Below the pieces are notes generated by a model. It was given only the letters and a program-made list of their open reading frames with translations, made no database searches and had not been told where the DNA came from. A DNA stretch of 64,000 nt from Pseudarthrobacter sp. NS4 (lineage in GTDB: Bacteria > Actinomycetota > Actinomycetes > Actinomycetales > Micrococcaceae): positions 3,472,001 to 3,536,000 of the forward strand of contig NZ_CP103288.1 in NCBI RefSeq assembly GCF_024758005.1, read 5' to 3'. The position numbers and the translations under genes were made by a program. Below are positions 43,552-52,942 of this stretch, one piece after another; the stretch's first letter is position 1; every line of letters starts with the position of its first letter.

Positions 43552-44844
43552 TTAGGCGTTCTGCTTGATGAGGTCTTCGGCTTCCTTGAACCATGCGTCG
43601 GCTGCGCCGTCGATGGTCAGCTTGCCGTAGTTCAGGTCCGAGCTGACGCGCTTGAAGGAAGCCTCGAGGGTGCCGAAGCCGACGATGGGCGGCTCAGGGG
43701 CGTCCTTGAGGTACTGCTCGATGGACTTTTCGTAGTCGACAACAATCTTGTCCGTACCTTCGAACGTGGTACCGTCCCGCTGGGTCTTGGAGGCGGGAAC
43801 ACCACGGGAGGTCTTGAAGATCTGGCCTACCTCGGGATCATTCACCATGAAGTCGATGAAGCGGGCTGCAGCGTCCTTGTACTTGGTCTTGGCGCTGGCC
43901 ACCATCAGCATGGACGGCTTAAGGAACAGGCCGAGGTTGTCCGGATCGTCCGAGGGCGGCGGCACCAGCTTGAGTTCCTTGGCGCCGCTGTCCGCGAGGT
44001 AGCCGGCCATGAAGTTGTCCCAGGTGAACTCGGTAGCCGCTGCATTGGAGCCGAACGGCGACTTGGGGGCGAGCTGGGTGACACGCTCTTCGGGAATGAT
44101 GGCCGGAGTACCGCGGAGGGCTGCCGTCGTATTCCACCACTCCTTCAGGTCATCCTTGGTGAAGCCAAGCTTGCCGTCCTCGGTGAAGGCCTCGATGTTG
44201 TTCTGGCGCAGCCAGATGTTGAACATCCACCAGATGCCGGTGTAGTCGCCGCCACCGTAGAGCTCGCCATTGCTCTTGGTGCCGATCTCAGTCATGAAAT
44301 CGTTGAATTCCTTGTAGGTCCAGCTGCCGTCCGGCTCGGCGATGCCCAGGGAAGCAAGCTTGGCAGGATCGTAGTAGACGGCGAAGGCGTTGGTGCTGGT
44401 GGGGATGCCGTAGGTTTTGCCCTTGATCTGGCCGGAGGGCAGGAGGGACTTCTCAAAAGCCGAGGTGTCGATGTTGACGGTGCCCAGGTCCAGGAGCTGG
44501 TTGCGCTGGCCGTAGTCCCGCAGGTAAGACAGGTCCCACTGCATGACGTCAGGGAGGCCGCCGCCGGCTGCCTCGGTGGCGCGCTTCTGCCAGTAACCGG
44601 CGAAGTCGGTGAAGTTGCCGTTGACCTTGATGTCCGGGTTCTTCTCCTCGAACAGTGCAATGGCCTTGCGGGTACGCTCGGCACGGTCGTCGTTGCCCCA
44701 CCAGGTGTAGTTGATGGTCACGGGGTTCTCCGCGGAGCCCGTCTCCCCCGCGCTGGTGCCAGCGCCTGTCCCACAGGCCGCCAGCGCGGCGGCAGATGCG
44801 GTGCCGACGGCTACGGTGGTGAGGAAATGCCTTCTGTTAATCAT
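43552..44844 (-). CDS. Sugar ABC transporter solute-binding lipoprotein (galacto-oligosaccharide type)
   Basis: A 430-residue binding protein. MINRRHFLTTVAVGTASAA with lipobox LAAC suggests a Tat lipoprotein. Core features are INYTWWGNDDRAERTRKAIA, DFAGYWQKRATEAAGGGLPD and an aromatic WWMFNIWLRQNN segment. AAGGAGG precedes the ATG. It is the first gene of its operon and divergent from GH42. Confidence 0.91.
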   Translation of the reverse strand: MINRRHFLTTVAVGTASAAALAACGTGAGTSAGETGSAENPVTINYTWWGNDDRAERTRKAIALFEEKNPDIKVNGNFTDFAGYWQKRATEAAGGGLPDVMQWDLSYLRDYGQRNQLLDLGTVNIDTSAFEKSLLPSGQIKGKTYGIPTSTNAFAVYYDPAKLASLGIAEPDGSWTYKEFNDFMTEIGTKSNGELYGGGDYTGIWWMFNIWLRQNNIEAFTEDGKLGFTKDDLKEWWNTTAALRGTPAIIPEERVTQLAPKSPFGSNAAATEFTWDNFMAGYLADSGAKELKLVPPPSDDPDNLGLFLKPSMLMVASAKTKYKDAAARFIDFMVNDPEVGQIFKTSRGVPASKTQRDGTTFEGTDKIVVDYEKSIEQYLKDAPEPPIVGFGTLEASFKRVSSDLNYGKLTIDGAADAWFKEAEDLIKQNA

Positions 44845-44926
44845 GGGAGCCTCCTTGCTCGACGTGTGCAGTCCCTTTGTCGCTCATTTACTACAACGTG
44901 AGTAGTGAGCTGGCTTACACGGCTTC

Positions 44927-44972
44927 TGAAACGATACAATATCCGTATTCCCTGAAATGGGCAAGCGTTTTC
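44927..44972. promoter_or_regulatory. Divergent control region of the GH42 gene and galacto-oligosaccharide transporter
   Basis: The 180-bp gap contains TGAAACGATACA (44927-44938), resembling the rha-type 12-mers, and AAGCGTTTTC (44963-44972), the reverse complement of the core of the site at 51816 and 54163. Two different repressors could therefore act here. A -10 cannot be fixed confidently. Confidence 0.45.
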
Positions 44973-45024
44973 CACAGATCCATTTTCATGCAGGTACCAC
45001 CATCCCCGCAGACCAAGGAGTCCC

Positions 45025-47040
45025 ATGACGTTGCAGAAAACTTCCAGCCCGGACAGCGTCTGGAACAACATCGAAGGTGTCGCCTATGGCGGGGACTACA
45101 ACCCGGAGCAGTGGCCGGTCAGCGTCCGGCTGGAGGACTTGGAGCTGATGCAGGAAGCCGGCGTGAACTTCCTCAGCGTTGGGATCTTCTCCTGGGCACT
45201 GCTGGAACCGGCGGAGGGACAGTACGATTTCGGCTGGCTGGACGAAGTGCTGGACAATTTGGCCGGCATCGGCGTGAAGGTGGCCCTGGCCACCGCGACC
45301 GCGGCACCTCCGGCGTGGCTGGTACGCAGGCACCCGGAAATCCTGCCGGTCACGGCTGACGGAACCGTGCTGGGACCGGGCTCGCGGCGGCACTATACGC
45401 CGTCGTCGGCCGTGTACCGGCAGTATGCCAAGGGCATCACCCGGGTCCTGGCGGAGCGGTACAAAGACCACCCTGCGCTGGCACTGTGGCACGTGGACAA
45501 CGAGCTGGGCTGCCACGTCTCCGAATTCTACGGCGAAGAGGACGCCGCCGCCTTCCGCAGCTGGCTGGAGCGGCGCTACGGCACCATCGACGCGCTCAAT
45601 GCGGCGTGGGGAACTGCCTTTTGGAGCCAGAACTACGGCTCCTTCGAGGAAATCCTTCCTCCTGGAGTTGCCCCCAGCAGCCTGAACCCGGGCCAGCAGC
45701 TGGACTTCCAGCGGTTCAACTCGTGGGCCCTGATGGATTACTACCGCGACCTTGTGTCCGTGCTCCGCGAAGTGACGCCCTCAGTTCCCTGCACCACTAA
45801 CCTGATGGCGTCCAGCGCCACCAGGTCCATGGACTATTTCCAGTGGGCCAAGGACCTGGACGTCATCGCGAACGACCACTACCTTGTGGCGGCCGATCCG
45901 GAGCGGCACATCGAACTCGCGTTCAGCGCGGACCTCACCCGGGGAATTGCGGGTGGCGACCCGTGGATCCTGATGGAACATTCGACGTCGGCCGTCAACT
46001 GGCAGCCGCGGAACCAGCCAAAGATGCCCGGTGAGATGCTCCGCAACTCGCTCGCGCATGTAGCGCGCGGCGCTGATGCCGTCATGTTCTTCCAGTGGCG
46101 CCAAAGCTTTGCCGGCTCCGAGAAGTTCCACTCGGCCATGGTGCCGCACGGCGGGCGCGAGACCCGGGTGTGGCGGGAGGTGGTGGACCTGGGCGCCGCG
46201 CTGAAGCGCCTCGAGCCCGTCCGGGGCTCGCGGGTGGACTCCCGGGCGGCCATCGTCTTTGACTACGAGGCCTGGTGGGCCAGCGAAATCGATTCCAAGC
46301 CCAGCATTGACCTCCGGTATCTGGACCTGCTGCGGGCCTTCCACCGTTCCCTGTACCTGCGGGGCGTTTCAGTTGACTTGGTGCACCCTTCGGCGTCGCT
46401 TGAGGGTTACGACCTGGTCCTCGTCTGCACGCTGTACTCAGTTACCGATGATGCCGCAGCCAATATTGCGGCTGCCGCTTCGACCGGCGCCACCGTACTG
46501 GTCAGCTACTTCAGCGGGATCGCGGACGAGAAGGACCATGTCCGGCTGGGCGGCTACCCGGGAGCATTCCGTGAACTGTTGGGGGTGTGGGTGGAGGAAT
46601 TCCATCCCCTGCTGGCCGGCTCCCAATTGAAACTGAGCGACGGCAGCGTCTCGTCCATTTGGAGCGAGCACGTGCAGCTTGCCGGCGCGGAAGCAGTGCA
46701 GACCTTCACCGAGTACCCGCTGGAAGGCGTGCCGTCCCTGACCCGACGGCCCGTTGGCAGTGGAGCGGCGTGGTACCTCGCCACCTTCCCCGACCGCGAC
46801 GGTATCGAGGCCCTGGTGGATCGGCTCCTGGCTGAATCCGGCGTTGCCCCGGCGGCCGTGGCCGACCCCGGTGTGGAGGTCACGCGGCGGCGCTCCGCCG
46901 ACGGTGGCAGCTTCCTGTTCGCCATCAACCACACCCGCTCTGATGCTTCCGTTGAGGCTGCCGGGAGGGACCTGCTGACGGGTGAAGCGTTTGCCGGGAG
47001 TGTTGCGGCCGGTAGCGTGGCGGTCATTGCTGAGGGATAA
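45025..47040 (+). CDS. Beta-galactosidase (GH42)
   Basis: A 671-residue cytoplasmic GH42 enzyme. The start has GVAYGGDYNPEQWP; the acid/base is Glu160 in LWHVDNELGCH and the nucleophile Glu318 in WILMEHSTSAVNW. The trimerisation and C-terminal beta domains follow. AAGGAG lies just before the ATG. GH42 enzymes hydrolyse galacto-oligosaccharides from the galactan side chains of pectin, which fits the divergent transporter. The next 234 nt (47041-47274) show nothing I can identify except the start of the broken HNH gene. Confidence 0.94.
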   Translation: MTLQKTSSPDSVWNNIEGVAYGGDYNPEQWPVSVRLEDLELMQEAGVNFLSVGIFSWALLEPAEGQYDFGWLDEVLDNLAGIGVKVALATATAAPPAWLVRRHPEILPVTADGTVLGPGSRRHYTPSSAVYRQYAKGITRVLAERYKDHPALALWHVDNELGCHVSEFYGEEDAAAFRSWLERRYGTIDALNAAWGTAFWSQNYGSFEEILPPGVAPSSLNPGQQLDFQRFNSWALMDYYRDLVSVLREVTPSVPCTTNLMASSATRSMDYFQWAKDLDVIANDHYLVAADPERHIELAFSADLTRGIAGGDPWILMEHSTSAVNWQPRNQPKMPGEMLRNSLAHVARGADAVMFFQWRQSFAGSEKFHSAMVPHGGRETRVWREVVDLGAALKRLEPVRGSRVDSRAAIVFDYEAWWASEIDSKPSIDLRYLDLLRAFHRSLYLRGVSVDLVHPSASLEGYDLVLVCTLYSVTDDAAANIAAAASTGATVLVSYFSGIADEKDHVRLGGYPGAFRELLGVWVEEFHPLLAGSQLKLSDGSVSSIWSEHVQLAGAEAVQTFTEYPLEGVPSLTRRPVGSGAAWYLATFPDRDGIEALVDRLLAESGVAPAAVADPGVEVTRRRSADGGSFLFAINHTRSDASVEAAGRDLLTGEAFAGSVAAGSVAVIAEG

Positions 47041-47579
47041 GTCTCTCTGAGCCGGGGTGTCGCCTGATGAGCGGTGACGCCCCAGTTCCAGCTTTGCTGC
47101 CCCCGGCACACATATAAGTACGACGGCGGCGCGTTGCTTGGCAGCCCCCATCGCACCTTATTGCCACGCCACCAGAAAAGCCTTAGTGCACCGCTTGCCC
47201 GTTGCCCACGTCTGGTTTTCCACATACAGCTTCCAGCTGCAGTTTTTGTCACACCCTGCTGGAAGACTTTGGTTATGGAAGCGGTTGGGGCACTGGCAAG
47301 GGCAGGAACAGCGGGAAACCCTGCTGTTCCGTCGGTTGCGGGTGTCCTGGAGGGCCTGTCTGCTGTCCGTGTTTGTGCTGACGATGCGGGGATGATTGAG
47401 CAGTTGCGGGAGCTTGAGGATTTGAAGTCTGCCGCAGCCGCCAAGCAGGCGCAGATCGCTGTGGCCTTTGACCTGTCCCAGCGCCGGGCCCAGACTGCGG
47501 CGGGGGTTCCTGCCGCTGGGCTGGGCGCGGGGGTCGGTGCTCAGGTCGCGTTGGCGAGGCGTGAATCCCCGGCCCGCGG

Positions 47580-47587
47580 CGGCCGGC
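47580..47587. repeat. Target-site duplication, left copy
   Basis: CGGCCGGC directly precedes the left end of the insertion element; the same 8 bases follow its right end at 49061. Eight bp is usual for the IS256 family. Confidence 0.85.
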
Positions 47588-49060
47588 GAGCCTGTCAAGT
47601 TGTTTGTGTAAGTGAGGTGGAGTCTTATCGGTTGAGGTAGGGTCCGAGTCTGTCGGGGTAGTTCAGAACGAGGACGCCAAGGGCTTCGCTCCATCCTTGC
47701 GTGAAGGTTCCTTCGATAAGTTTTTCGACTGTCTTGGAACGGTTTCCCCGGGCCTTGCCTTCGAGTCTCGCGCGGTCGCTGGCGCGTTTGTCTTCGATGT
47801 TGCAGATGGCCAGCCAGAGGAGTTTCACGGCAGCCTGGTCGTTGGGAAAGTGCCCGCGGTTCTTGATGATCTTGCGTAGCTGGTAGTTCAGCGACTCGAT
47901 CGCGTTGGTGGTGTAGATGATGCGCCTAACCGGTGGGGGGAAGGCCAGGAATGGGATGAATTTCTCCCAGCCGTTGCGCCAGGTCCGGACCGTCGCGGGG
48001 TATTTCCTGCCGAGGTCGGAGGCCTCGAACGCGTCCAGGGCGTCCTGGGCGGCCTCGGCTGTCGGGGCGGTGTACACCGGCCGCAGCGCGGAAGCGACCT
48101 TCCTGCGGTCCTGGTAGCCGATGAAGCGCATCGAGGCCCGGATCAGGTGCACGACGCAGGTCTGGACGGTCGCGGCCGGCCATGTCGCTGCGACGGCCTC
48201 GGGGAAGCCGGTGAGCCCGTCGCAGCAGACAATCAGTACGTCCTTCACGCCGCGGTTGGCCAGTTCGGCGCAGACCCCGGCCCAGAACCTCGCGCCCTCG
48301 GTGGCTTCGACCCAGATGCCCAGGACGTGCTTGATGCCGTCCATGTCCACGCCCACCGCGATGTGCGCGGCACGGTTCTGCACCTGGTGTCCGTCCCGGA
48401 CTTTGACGACGATCGCGTCCAGGTACAGGATCGGATACAGCGGCTCCAGAGGCCGTTTCTGCCATTCCATGACCTCATCCAGGACCGCGTCGGTGATCTT
48501 GGAAATCGTCTCGTGTGAAAGCTCGGTCCCCAGCGTGGATTGCAGATGATGGGCAATGTCCCGCACCGTCATCCCACCGGCGTAAAGGCTGATGATCATG
48601 TCATCCAGGCCCCCGGTGCGGCGGGCACCTTTCGGGACCAGATGCGGGGTGAACGACCCGTCGCGGTCCCTTGGCACGGCCAGATCCACGTCCCCGGCGG
48701 AGGTCCCCAGCGTCTTGGCATACGACCCGTTCCGGGAGTTGGGCAGGAAACGGCCGATCGGATCGCCCTTGTCATAGCCCAAATGCCCGGAGAGCTCGGC
48801 CTGCAATCCGCGTTCCAGGGAGGCCTTGATCAGCTGCTGGATGAAACCGTCCTTGCCATCGAGTTCGAGCTGGCCGGAATCGATCTGCGCCATCAGCTCA
48901 TCAAACGCGCCGGAAGCCTTCAGCGCATCCATGCTGCCGGCCGCCGCTGCACGACGGGCCAGGTCCTCCGCCAGCTCTTCACGGGGTTTCGTCATAGCCA
49001 CAATGATTCTCCAATCATCCAGCGACTACAGCTCTCCTACACAAACAATCTGACACCCCC
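47588..49060 (-). mobile_element. IS256-family insertion sequence, 1473 bp, complete
   Basis: Terminal inverted repeats: left end begins GAGCCTGTCAAGTTGTTTGT, and the right end read inwards begins GGGGGTGTCAGATTGTTTGT. They match strongly over the TGTCA and TTGTTTGTGTA parts. One intact transposase gene fills the element on the minus strand. The flanking 8-bp duplication CGGCCGGC shows ordinary transposition, and the lack of decay suggests it is recent. Confidence 0.92.
47625..49001 (-). CDS. IS256-family transposase (mutator type)
   Basis: A 458-residue transposase, full length for the family. The DDE residues lie in [14 protein letters not shown] (Asp), [13 protein letters not shown] (Asp) and [12 protein letters not shown] (Glu), and the C/H signature [13 protein letters not shown] is present. 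It shows no frameshift or stop, so the element is probably active. Confidence 0.95.
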   Translation of the reverse strand: MAMTKPREELAEDLARRAAAAGSMDALKASGAFDELMAQIDSGQLELDGKDGFIQQLIKASLERGLQAELSGHLGYDKGDPIGRFLPNSRNGSYAKTLGTSAGDVDLAVPRDRDGSFTPHLVPKGARRTGGLDDMIISLYAGGMTVRDIAHHLQSTLGTELSHETISKITDAVLDEVMEWQKRPLEPLYPILYLDAIVVKVRDGHQVQNRAAHIAVGVDMDGIKHVLGIWVEATEGARFWAGVCAELANRGVKDVLIVCCDGLTGFPEAVAATWPAATVQTCVVHLIRASMRFIGYQDRRKVASALRPVYTAPTAEAAQDALDAFEASDLGRKYPATVRTWRNGWEKFIPFLAFPPPVRRIIYTTNAIESLNYQLRKIIKNRGHFPNDQAAVKLLWLAICNIEDKRASDRARLEGKARGNRSKTVEKLIEGTFTQGWSEALGVLVLNYPDRLGPYLNR

Positions 49061-49068
49061 CGGCCGGC
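49061..49068. repeat. Target-site duplication, right copy
   Basis: CGGCCGGC, identical to 47580-47587, immediately after the right end of the element. Confidence 0.85.
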
Positions 49069-50241
49069 TCCTGGGCCTGGCCAAAGCCCTCGTCACGGAG
49101 ATGCCCCGGACGCTGGCCGCCCTGGGGTCCGGGCAGCTGAACGAATGGCGGGCCACACTCCTGGTAAAGGAAACAGCCTGCCTGTCCGCGGATGACCGGT
49201 GCGCGGTGGATGAGGAGATCGCCGCCGACACCGGATCCCTGGCCGGGGCCGGGACCCGGGCCATCACCGCCGCGGTCCGGGCCGCCGCGTACCGGCGGGA
49301 CCCGCACTCGGTCGCGCGGCGGGCCAGCCACGCCGTCACCGAACGCAGCGTGAGCCTGCGCCCGGCACCGGACACCATGACCTACCTGACCGCGCTGCTG
49401 CCCGTCGCCCAGGGCGTCGCCGCCCACGCCGCCCTGACCCGGCACGCCGACACGCTCCGCTCCACCGGTGATGAACGGACCAGGGGCCAGATCATGGCCG
49501 ACGCCCTGGTCGGACGCCTCACCGGAACCCCGGCCGGGATCACCGGCATCGAAATCCAGCTCGTCATGACCGACCGCGCCCTCTTCCAGGGCGACAGCGA
49601 ACCCGCCCGGCTCCCCGGCTACGGCACCGTCCCGGCCCAATGGGCACGGGAAACAGTTCTGAACGGGTCAACGGGCGCCGAAACCGGTCCAGCTGAAAAT
49701 GCCAGGTTGTCCGTCTGGCTGCGCCGGCTCTACACCGCCCCCGGCACCGGCGAACTCGTCGCAATGGACTCAAAAGCCAGGATCTTCCCGCCCGGGCTCC
49801 GCCGGTTCCTCCAGATCCGGGACGACACCTGCCGCACCCCCTACTGCGACGCACCGATCCGGCACCACGACCACATCATCCCCCGGCACAACAACGGCCC
49901 AACCACCGCCGGCAACGGCCAAGGACTCTGCGAAGCCTGCAACCACACCAAAGAAAACCCCCGCTGGTATGCAAAGCCTCTCCCCGGCGGACGCCACACG
50001 GTCGTAACCCGCACCCCCACCGGCCACACCTACCACTCCACCCCACCCCCGCTACCCGGGACCGCGCTGACCACGGCTCCCCCGGTTCGCGCTCCGGCCG
50101 GGCTACTACCCGACGGTGCCGGCCCGCCGTCGGGAGGGCGGGAGGCTGCCGGGCACCCAGACCGAAGAAAACCAGGCGTCGTCGTACTGGGCCGCGTCAT
50201 GCCGCATCAGCCCTGTCCCGCCTGAACGCCTCCGTCTTAAA

Positions 50242-50287
50242 CAGCACCGTCCCGGAGGAACCAGTGGTTCCTGCCGGGACGGTGCTG
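50242..50287. terminator. Long bidirectional hairpin between the HNH remnant and the binding-protein gene
   Basis: The outer stem CAGCACCGTCCCGG/CCGGGACGGTGCTG (14 bp) and inner stem GGAACCA/TGGTTCC form a near-continuous hairpin between two convergent genes. T-runs are short. It probably terminates transcription in both directions. Confidence 0.65.
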
Positions 50288-50362
50288 CCACCCGCCGTCG
50301 GACGCTGTGGGCGGAGGAGGCATCCAACCAAAGTGTCCAGAGCCGTGTTGGCGGTGTGAAGA

Positions 50363-51718
50363 CTAGCTGCTGATGGCGGACTTCATCTCGTCATGCGCCT
50401 TCTTGCCTGCTTCCTCCGTGGACAGCCGCTCGAAGAGGACCTCGGAGGTGTACCGCTTGATGATCTCCTGGATGGAACCGGCGCCCTTCGGCGGCGGAGC
50501 AGGGGCCTCGCCAAGCTCGTCCTTGATCTGGTCGATGAACTTGACCACCTTGACGTCGGCGGGGGTCAGCTTGGATTCGATGGCTGCACGGACCTCTGAG
50601 TTCGGATATACACCACGGTCGGCCAGGAGCGCTTCGCCGGCCTTGACGTTGTTGGTTAGGAAGTGGATGAACTTGGCGGTTTCCTCGGGGTGCTTGGTCC
50701 GTGAGGAGGCTGACCAGAACTGCGAAGCCTTGTACCAGAGCCCGGCGTCAGCGGCCTTTCCGGTCTTGGTGGGGAAGCGCAGGATCTTCAGGTCGCCGCC
50801 GGATGCCTTTTCCAGGGCAGGAGCCTGGTTGGACCACCAGAACGCCATGCCGTTCTTACCGGTGGCGAGTCCGCTCTGGTCCAGCGGTGCGGCCTCAGCC
50901 TCTATTACTTCGGAAGCGCACGGAACTGCCTGCTTCTCGCTGAGCTGCTTCAGGAACGCCCACCATTCGGCGATATCACTCGGCTCAAAGCCCAACTTGC
51001 CGTCTGAGGTGTACAGGGATTTGCCGTTCTGGCGGAGCCATACGCCCAGCGAAGCCTCATCGGTTCCGTAGGCGGCGGCGCCGTAGGTGCCCTTGGGAGA
51101 TTTGGCGGTGATTTCGGCGGCGATCCGTTCGAAGTCCTGCCAGGTCCAGGTGGAGTCGTCGGGCAGAGGCACTCCTGCAGCTTCGAAGACTTTAGGGTTG
51201 GCCAGGATGGTTGCGGCATTGATGCCGGCAGCGATGCCGGTCAGGCCGTCGTCACTCTTGCCGGCATTGAGCGCGGCTTCGTCGAGTTTGGAGGTGTCGA
51301 TCTCATGCTTCGACAGGTCCAGGAGAGCGCCGCGGCTGGAGTATTCGGTGATGTACTTTTCATCCATCTGGATGATGTCCGGGGCGTCGTTTGCCGCGAC
51401 CTGGGTGGCCAGCTTGTCCCAGTAACCGCTCCAATCGCCGAATTCCGGCTTGATCTTGATGTTGGGGTTCTCGGCTTCGAACTGCTTGATGGCCTCCTGG
51501 GTCAGCTGGGCGCGCTTGTCGCCGCCCCACCAGGAGAACCTGAGTTCAACAGGGCCGTCACTTTGCGGGGCGGCTCCCCCACCGCAAGCGCTGAGGGCCA
51601 TGACGACGGCGGCCGCGGCGGCTACGACGCCTGTCTTACGGATTCGGCGGGCTGCGCCGGAGGAGTTTGTACCTGCAGCCTGCTTGGCAGCAGATGCAGA
51701 GCGGGGGAAAAGCGGCAC
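50363..51718 (-). CDS. Sugar ABC transporter solute-binding lipoprotein (CUT1)
   Basis: A 451-residue protein from GTG 51718, where GGAG lies 7 nt upstream; the open frame extends further but without support. A long basic N-terminal region precedes the signal helix VVAAAAAVVMALSAC (lipobox LSAC). The core is ELRFSWWGGDKRAQLTQEAI, DWSGYWDKLATQVAANDAPD and TWTWQDFERIA, very like the 38202 protein. It is downstream of the permease pair but separated by 282 bp containing its own operator, so it is likely regulated independently. Confidence 0.9.
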   Translation of the reverse strand: MPLFPRSASAAKQAAGTNSSGAARRIRKTGVVAAAAAVVMALSACGGGAAPQSDGPVELRFSWWGGDKRAQLTQEAIKQFEAENPNIKIKPEFGDWSGYWDKLATQVAANDAPDIIQMDEKYITEYSSRGALLDLSKHEIDTSKLDEAALNAGKSDDGLTGIAAGINAATILANPKVFEAAGVPLPDDSTWTWQDFERIAAEITAKSPKGTYGAAAYGTDEASLGVWLRQNGKSLYTSDGKLGFEPSDIAEWWAFLKQLSEKQAVPCASEVIEAEAAPLDQSGLATGKNGMAFWWSNQAPALEKASGGDLKILRFPTKTGKAADAGLWYKASQFWSASSRTKHPEETAKFIHFLTNNVKAGEALLADRGVYPNSEVRAAIESKLTPADVKVVKFIDQIKDELGEAPAPPPKGAGSIQEIIKRYTSEVLFERLSTEEAGKKAHDEMKSAISS

Positions 51719-51815
51719 TGGGTACTCCGATCTTCTTCGATCTTGGTCTTGGGGATGGGTTGCTTCGATGCTGTCTGCGGGGTTCGAGAAAGTGTAGCTG
51801 AGGGGGCAGCCGCAG

Positions 51816-51829
51816 AGAAAACGCTTTCT
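51816..51829. promoter_or_regulatory. LacI-type operator AGAAAACGCTTTCT upstream of the 50363-51718 gene
   Basis: The 14-mer, with flanking G on both sides, is identical to 54163-54176, upstream of another binding-protein gene 2.3 kb away. It is a pseudopalindrome centred on CG. It lies about 98 nt before the GTG start. Confidence 0.65.
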
Positions 51830-51908
51830 GCACCTAATACTATAAGTTAGAAACTTGTAATACAAGATGTTGGCGGGCGAATTTCCAAAGGACCTGCCCC
51901 ACGCCGCA

Positions 51909-51943
51909 CCCGAACGGCCCGCCACAAGGACGGGCCGTTCGGG
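51909..51943 (-). terminator. 13-bp perfect hairpin downstream of the permease operon
   Basis: CCCGAACGGCCCG and CGGGCCGTTCGGG form a perfect stem with a 9-nt loop, 57 nt past the MalG-type stop codon. There is no T-run. It probably ends the permease transcript or insulates the next gene. Confidence 0.55.
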
Positions 51944-52000
51944 CTTGCGGGTGTTACGGGGAAGCCGCTGGACCGCGGCGCCCGCTCCTCCCACTGCGGA

Positions 52001-52942
52001 CTACTTGATGCCGGTGGTGGCGATGCCCTTGATGAGGAACCGCTGGCCGAAGAGGAAGACCAGGAAGACCGGCAGGAGGGAGACGATGGACATGGCGAAC
52101 AGCGATCCCCAGCTGGTGGCGGACTGTGAGTCAACGAAGGCCCGCAGTGCTACCGGAACGGTGAACATGTCCGGATCCGTCAGGTAGATCAGGGCGCTGA
52201 AGAAGTCGTTCCAGGTCCAGATGAAGGTGAAGATGGTGGTGGTGGCCAGGGCCGGGACCATCAGGGGCAGGATGACCTGCAGGAAGATGCGCGGGTGGCC
52301 GGCGCCGTCGATCCTGGCTGCTTCGTCCAGGTCCTTGGGGATGCCGCGGATGAACTGCACCATCAGGAAGACGAAGAAGGCTTCGGTGGCCAGCAGCTTG
52401 GGTACGATCAGCGGCCAGAAGGTGTTCACCCAGCCGATCTGCGAGAACAGGATGTACTGCGGGACGATCACTACGTGGAACGGCAGCATGATGGTCAGGA
52501 GCATGATGCCGAAGAGCAGCTTCTTGGCGGTGAACTGCAGCCGCGCAAAGGCGTAGGCGGCCATGGAGCACGAGATCAGGTTGCCCAGGATGCATCCGAT
52601 CACCACAATCGCGGAGTTGATCATGTAGTGGCCGAACGGGTGGGTCAGGGCGGACCAGCCGGAGGTGTAGTTGCTCATCTCCAGGCTGCTAAGCCACAGG
52701 CCAGGCTCACGGAAGATCAGTTCATTGGGCCGAAGGGAAGAAACCACCATCCACAGCAGCGGGTAGATCATCAAACCGCCCGCAATGATCAGGATGGCAT
52801 GCTTCATCAGGGACTTTCCGCGCTGCGCCCGGCTGAACGCCAGGGTTCCGCGGGACTCGCGGGGCTTGCGGTGGTTCGTAGGCTTGCCGGCGCCTCCGGA
52901 CTTCTTGTCCGGGGTGGGCAGCGTCTCCAGCTTAGTCGTCAT
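52001..52942 (-). CDS. Sugar ABC transporter permease (MalG-like)
   Basis: A 313-residue CUT1 permease with a ~45-residue basic N-terminal tail and the EAA loop DLDEAARIDGAGHPRIFLQV. It overlaps the MalF-type gene by 11 bases. It is the second subunit of the pair at 52.0-53.9 kb; no ATPase gene is adjacent. Confidence 0.92.
   Translation of the reverse strand: MTTKLETLPTPDKKSGGAGKPTNHRKPRESRGTLAFSRAQRGKSLMKHAILIIAGGLMIYPLLWMVVSSLRPNELIFREPGLWLSSLEMSNYTSGWSALTHPFGHYMINSAIVVIGCILGNLISCSMAAYAFARLQFTAKKLLFGIMLLTIMLPFHVVIVPQYILFSQIGWVNTFWPLIVPKLLATEAFFVFLMVQFIRGIPKDLDEAARIDGAGHPRIFLQVILPLMVPALATTTIFTFIWTWNDFFSALIYLTDPDMFTVPVALRAFVDSQSATSWGSLFAMSIVSLLPVFLVFLFGQRFLIKGIATTGIK

Larger units (their letters stand above)
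47275..50225 (+). pseudogene. DUF222/HNH endonuclease gene (13E12 type) interrupted by IS256-family element
   Basis: The 5' part (47275-47587) encodes MEAVGALARAG and then ~100 residues of a DUF222 domain up to RESPARGGR. The 3' part (49069-50225) continues with [20 protein letters not shown] and ends with an HNH motif ([33 protein letters not shown]). Removing the element and one 8-bp duplication rejoins the frame exactly, giving about 489 residues. DUF222-HNH (13E12 repeat) proteins are abundant in Actinobacteria, often as multiple copies; their role is unknown. The insertion separates the DUF222 start from the nuclease, so the protein is probably dead unless the element excises. Confidence 0.9.

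Noticed and set aside
47593..49055. Shorter boundaries for the insertion element, starting at the TGTCA motif.
   Set aside because: These ends give no target duplication. Moving each end outwards by five bases yields matching 8-bp duplications and restores the reading frame.
48540..50225. A 561-codon ORF read as an intact HNH protein.
   Set aside because: Its first ~170 codons are antisense to the IS256 transposase; only the part after 49068 belongs to the DUF222-HNH gene.
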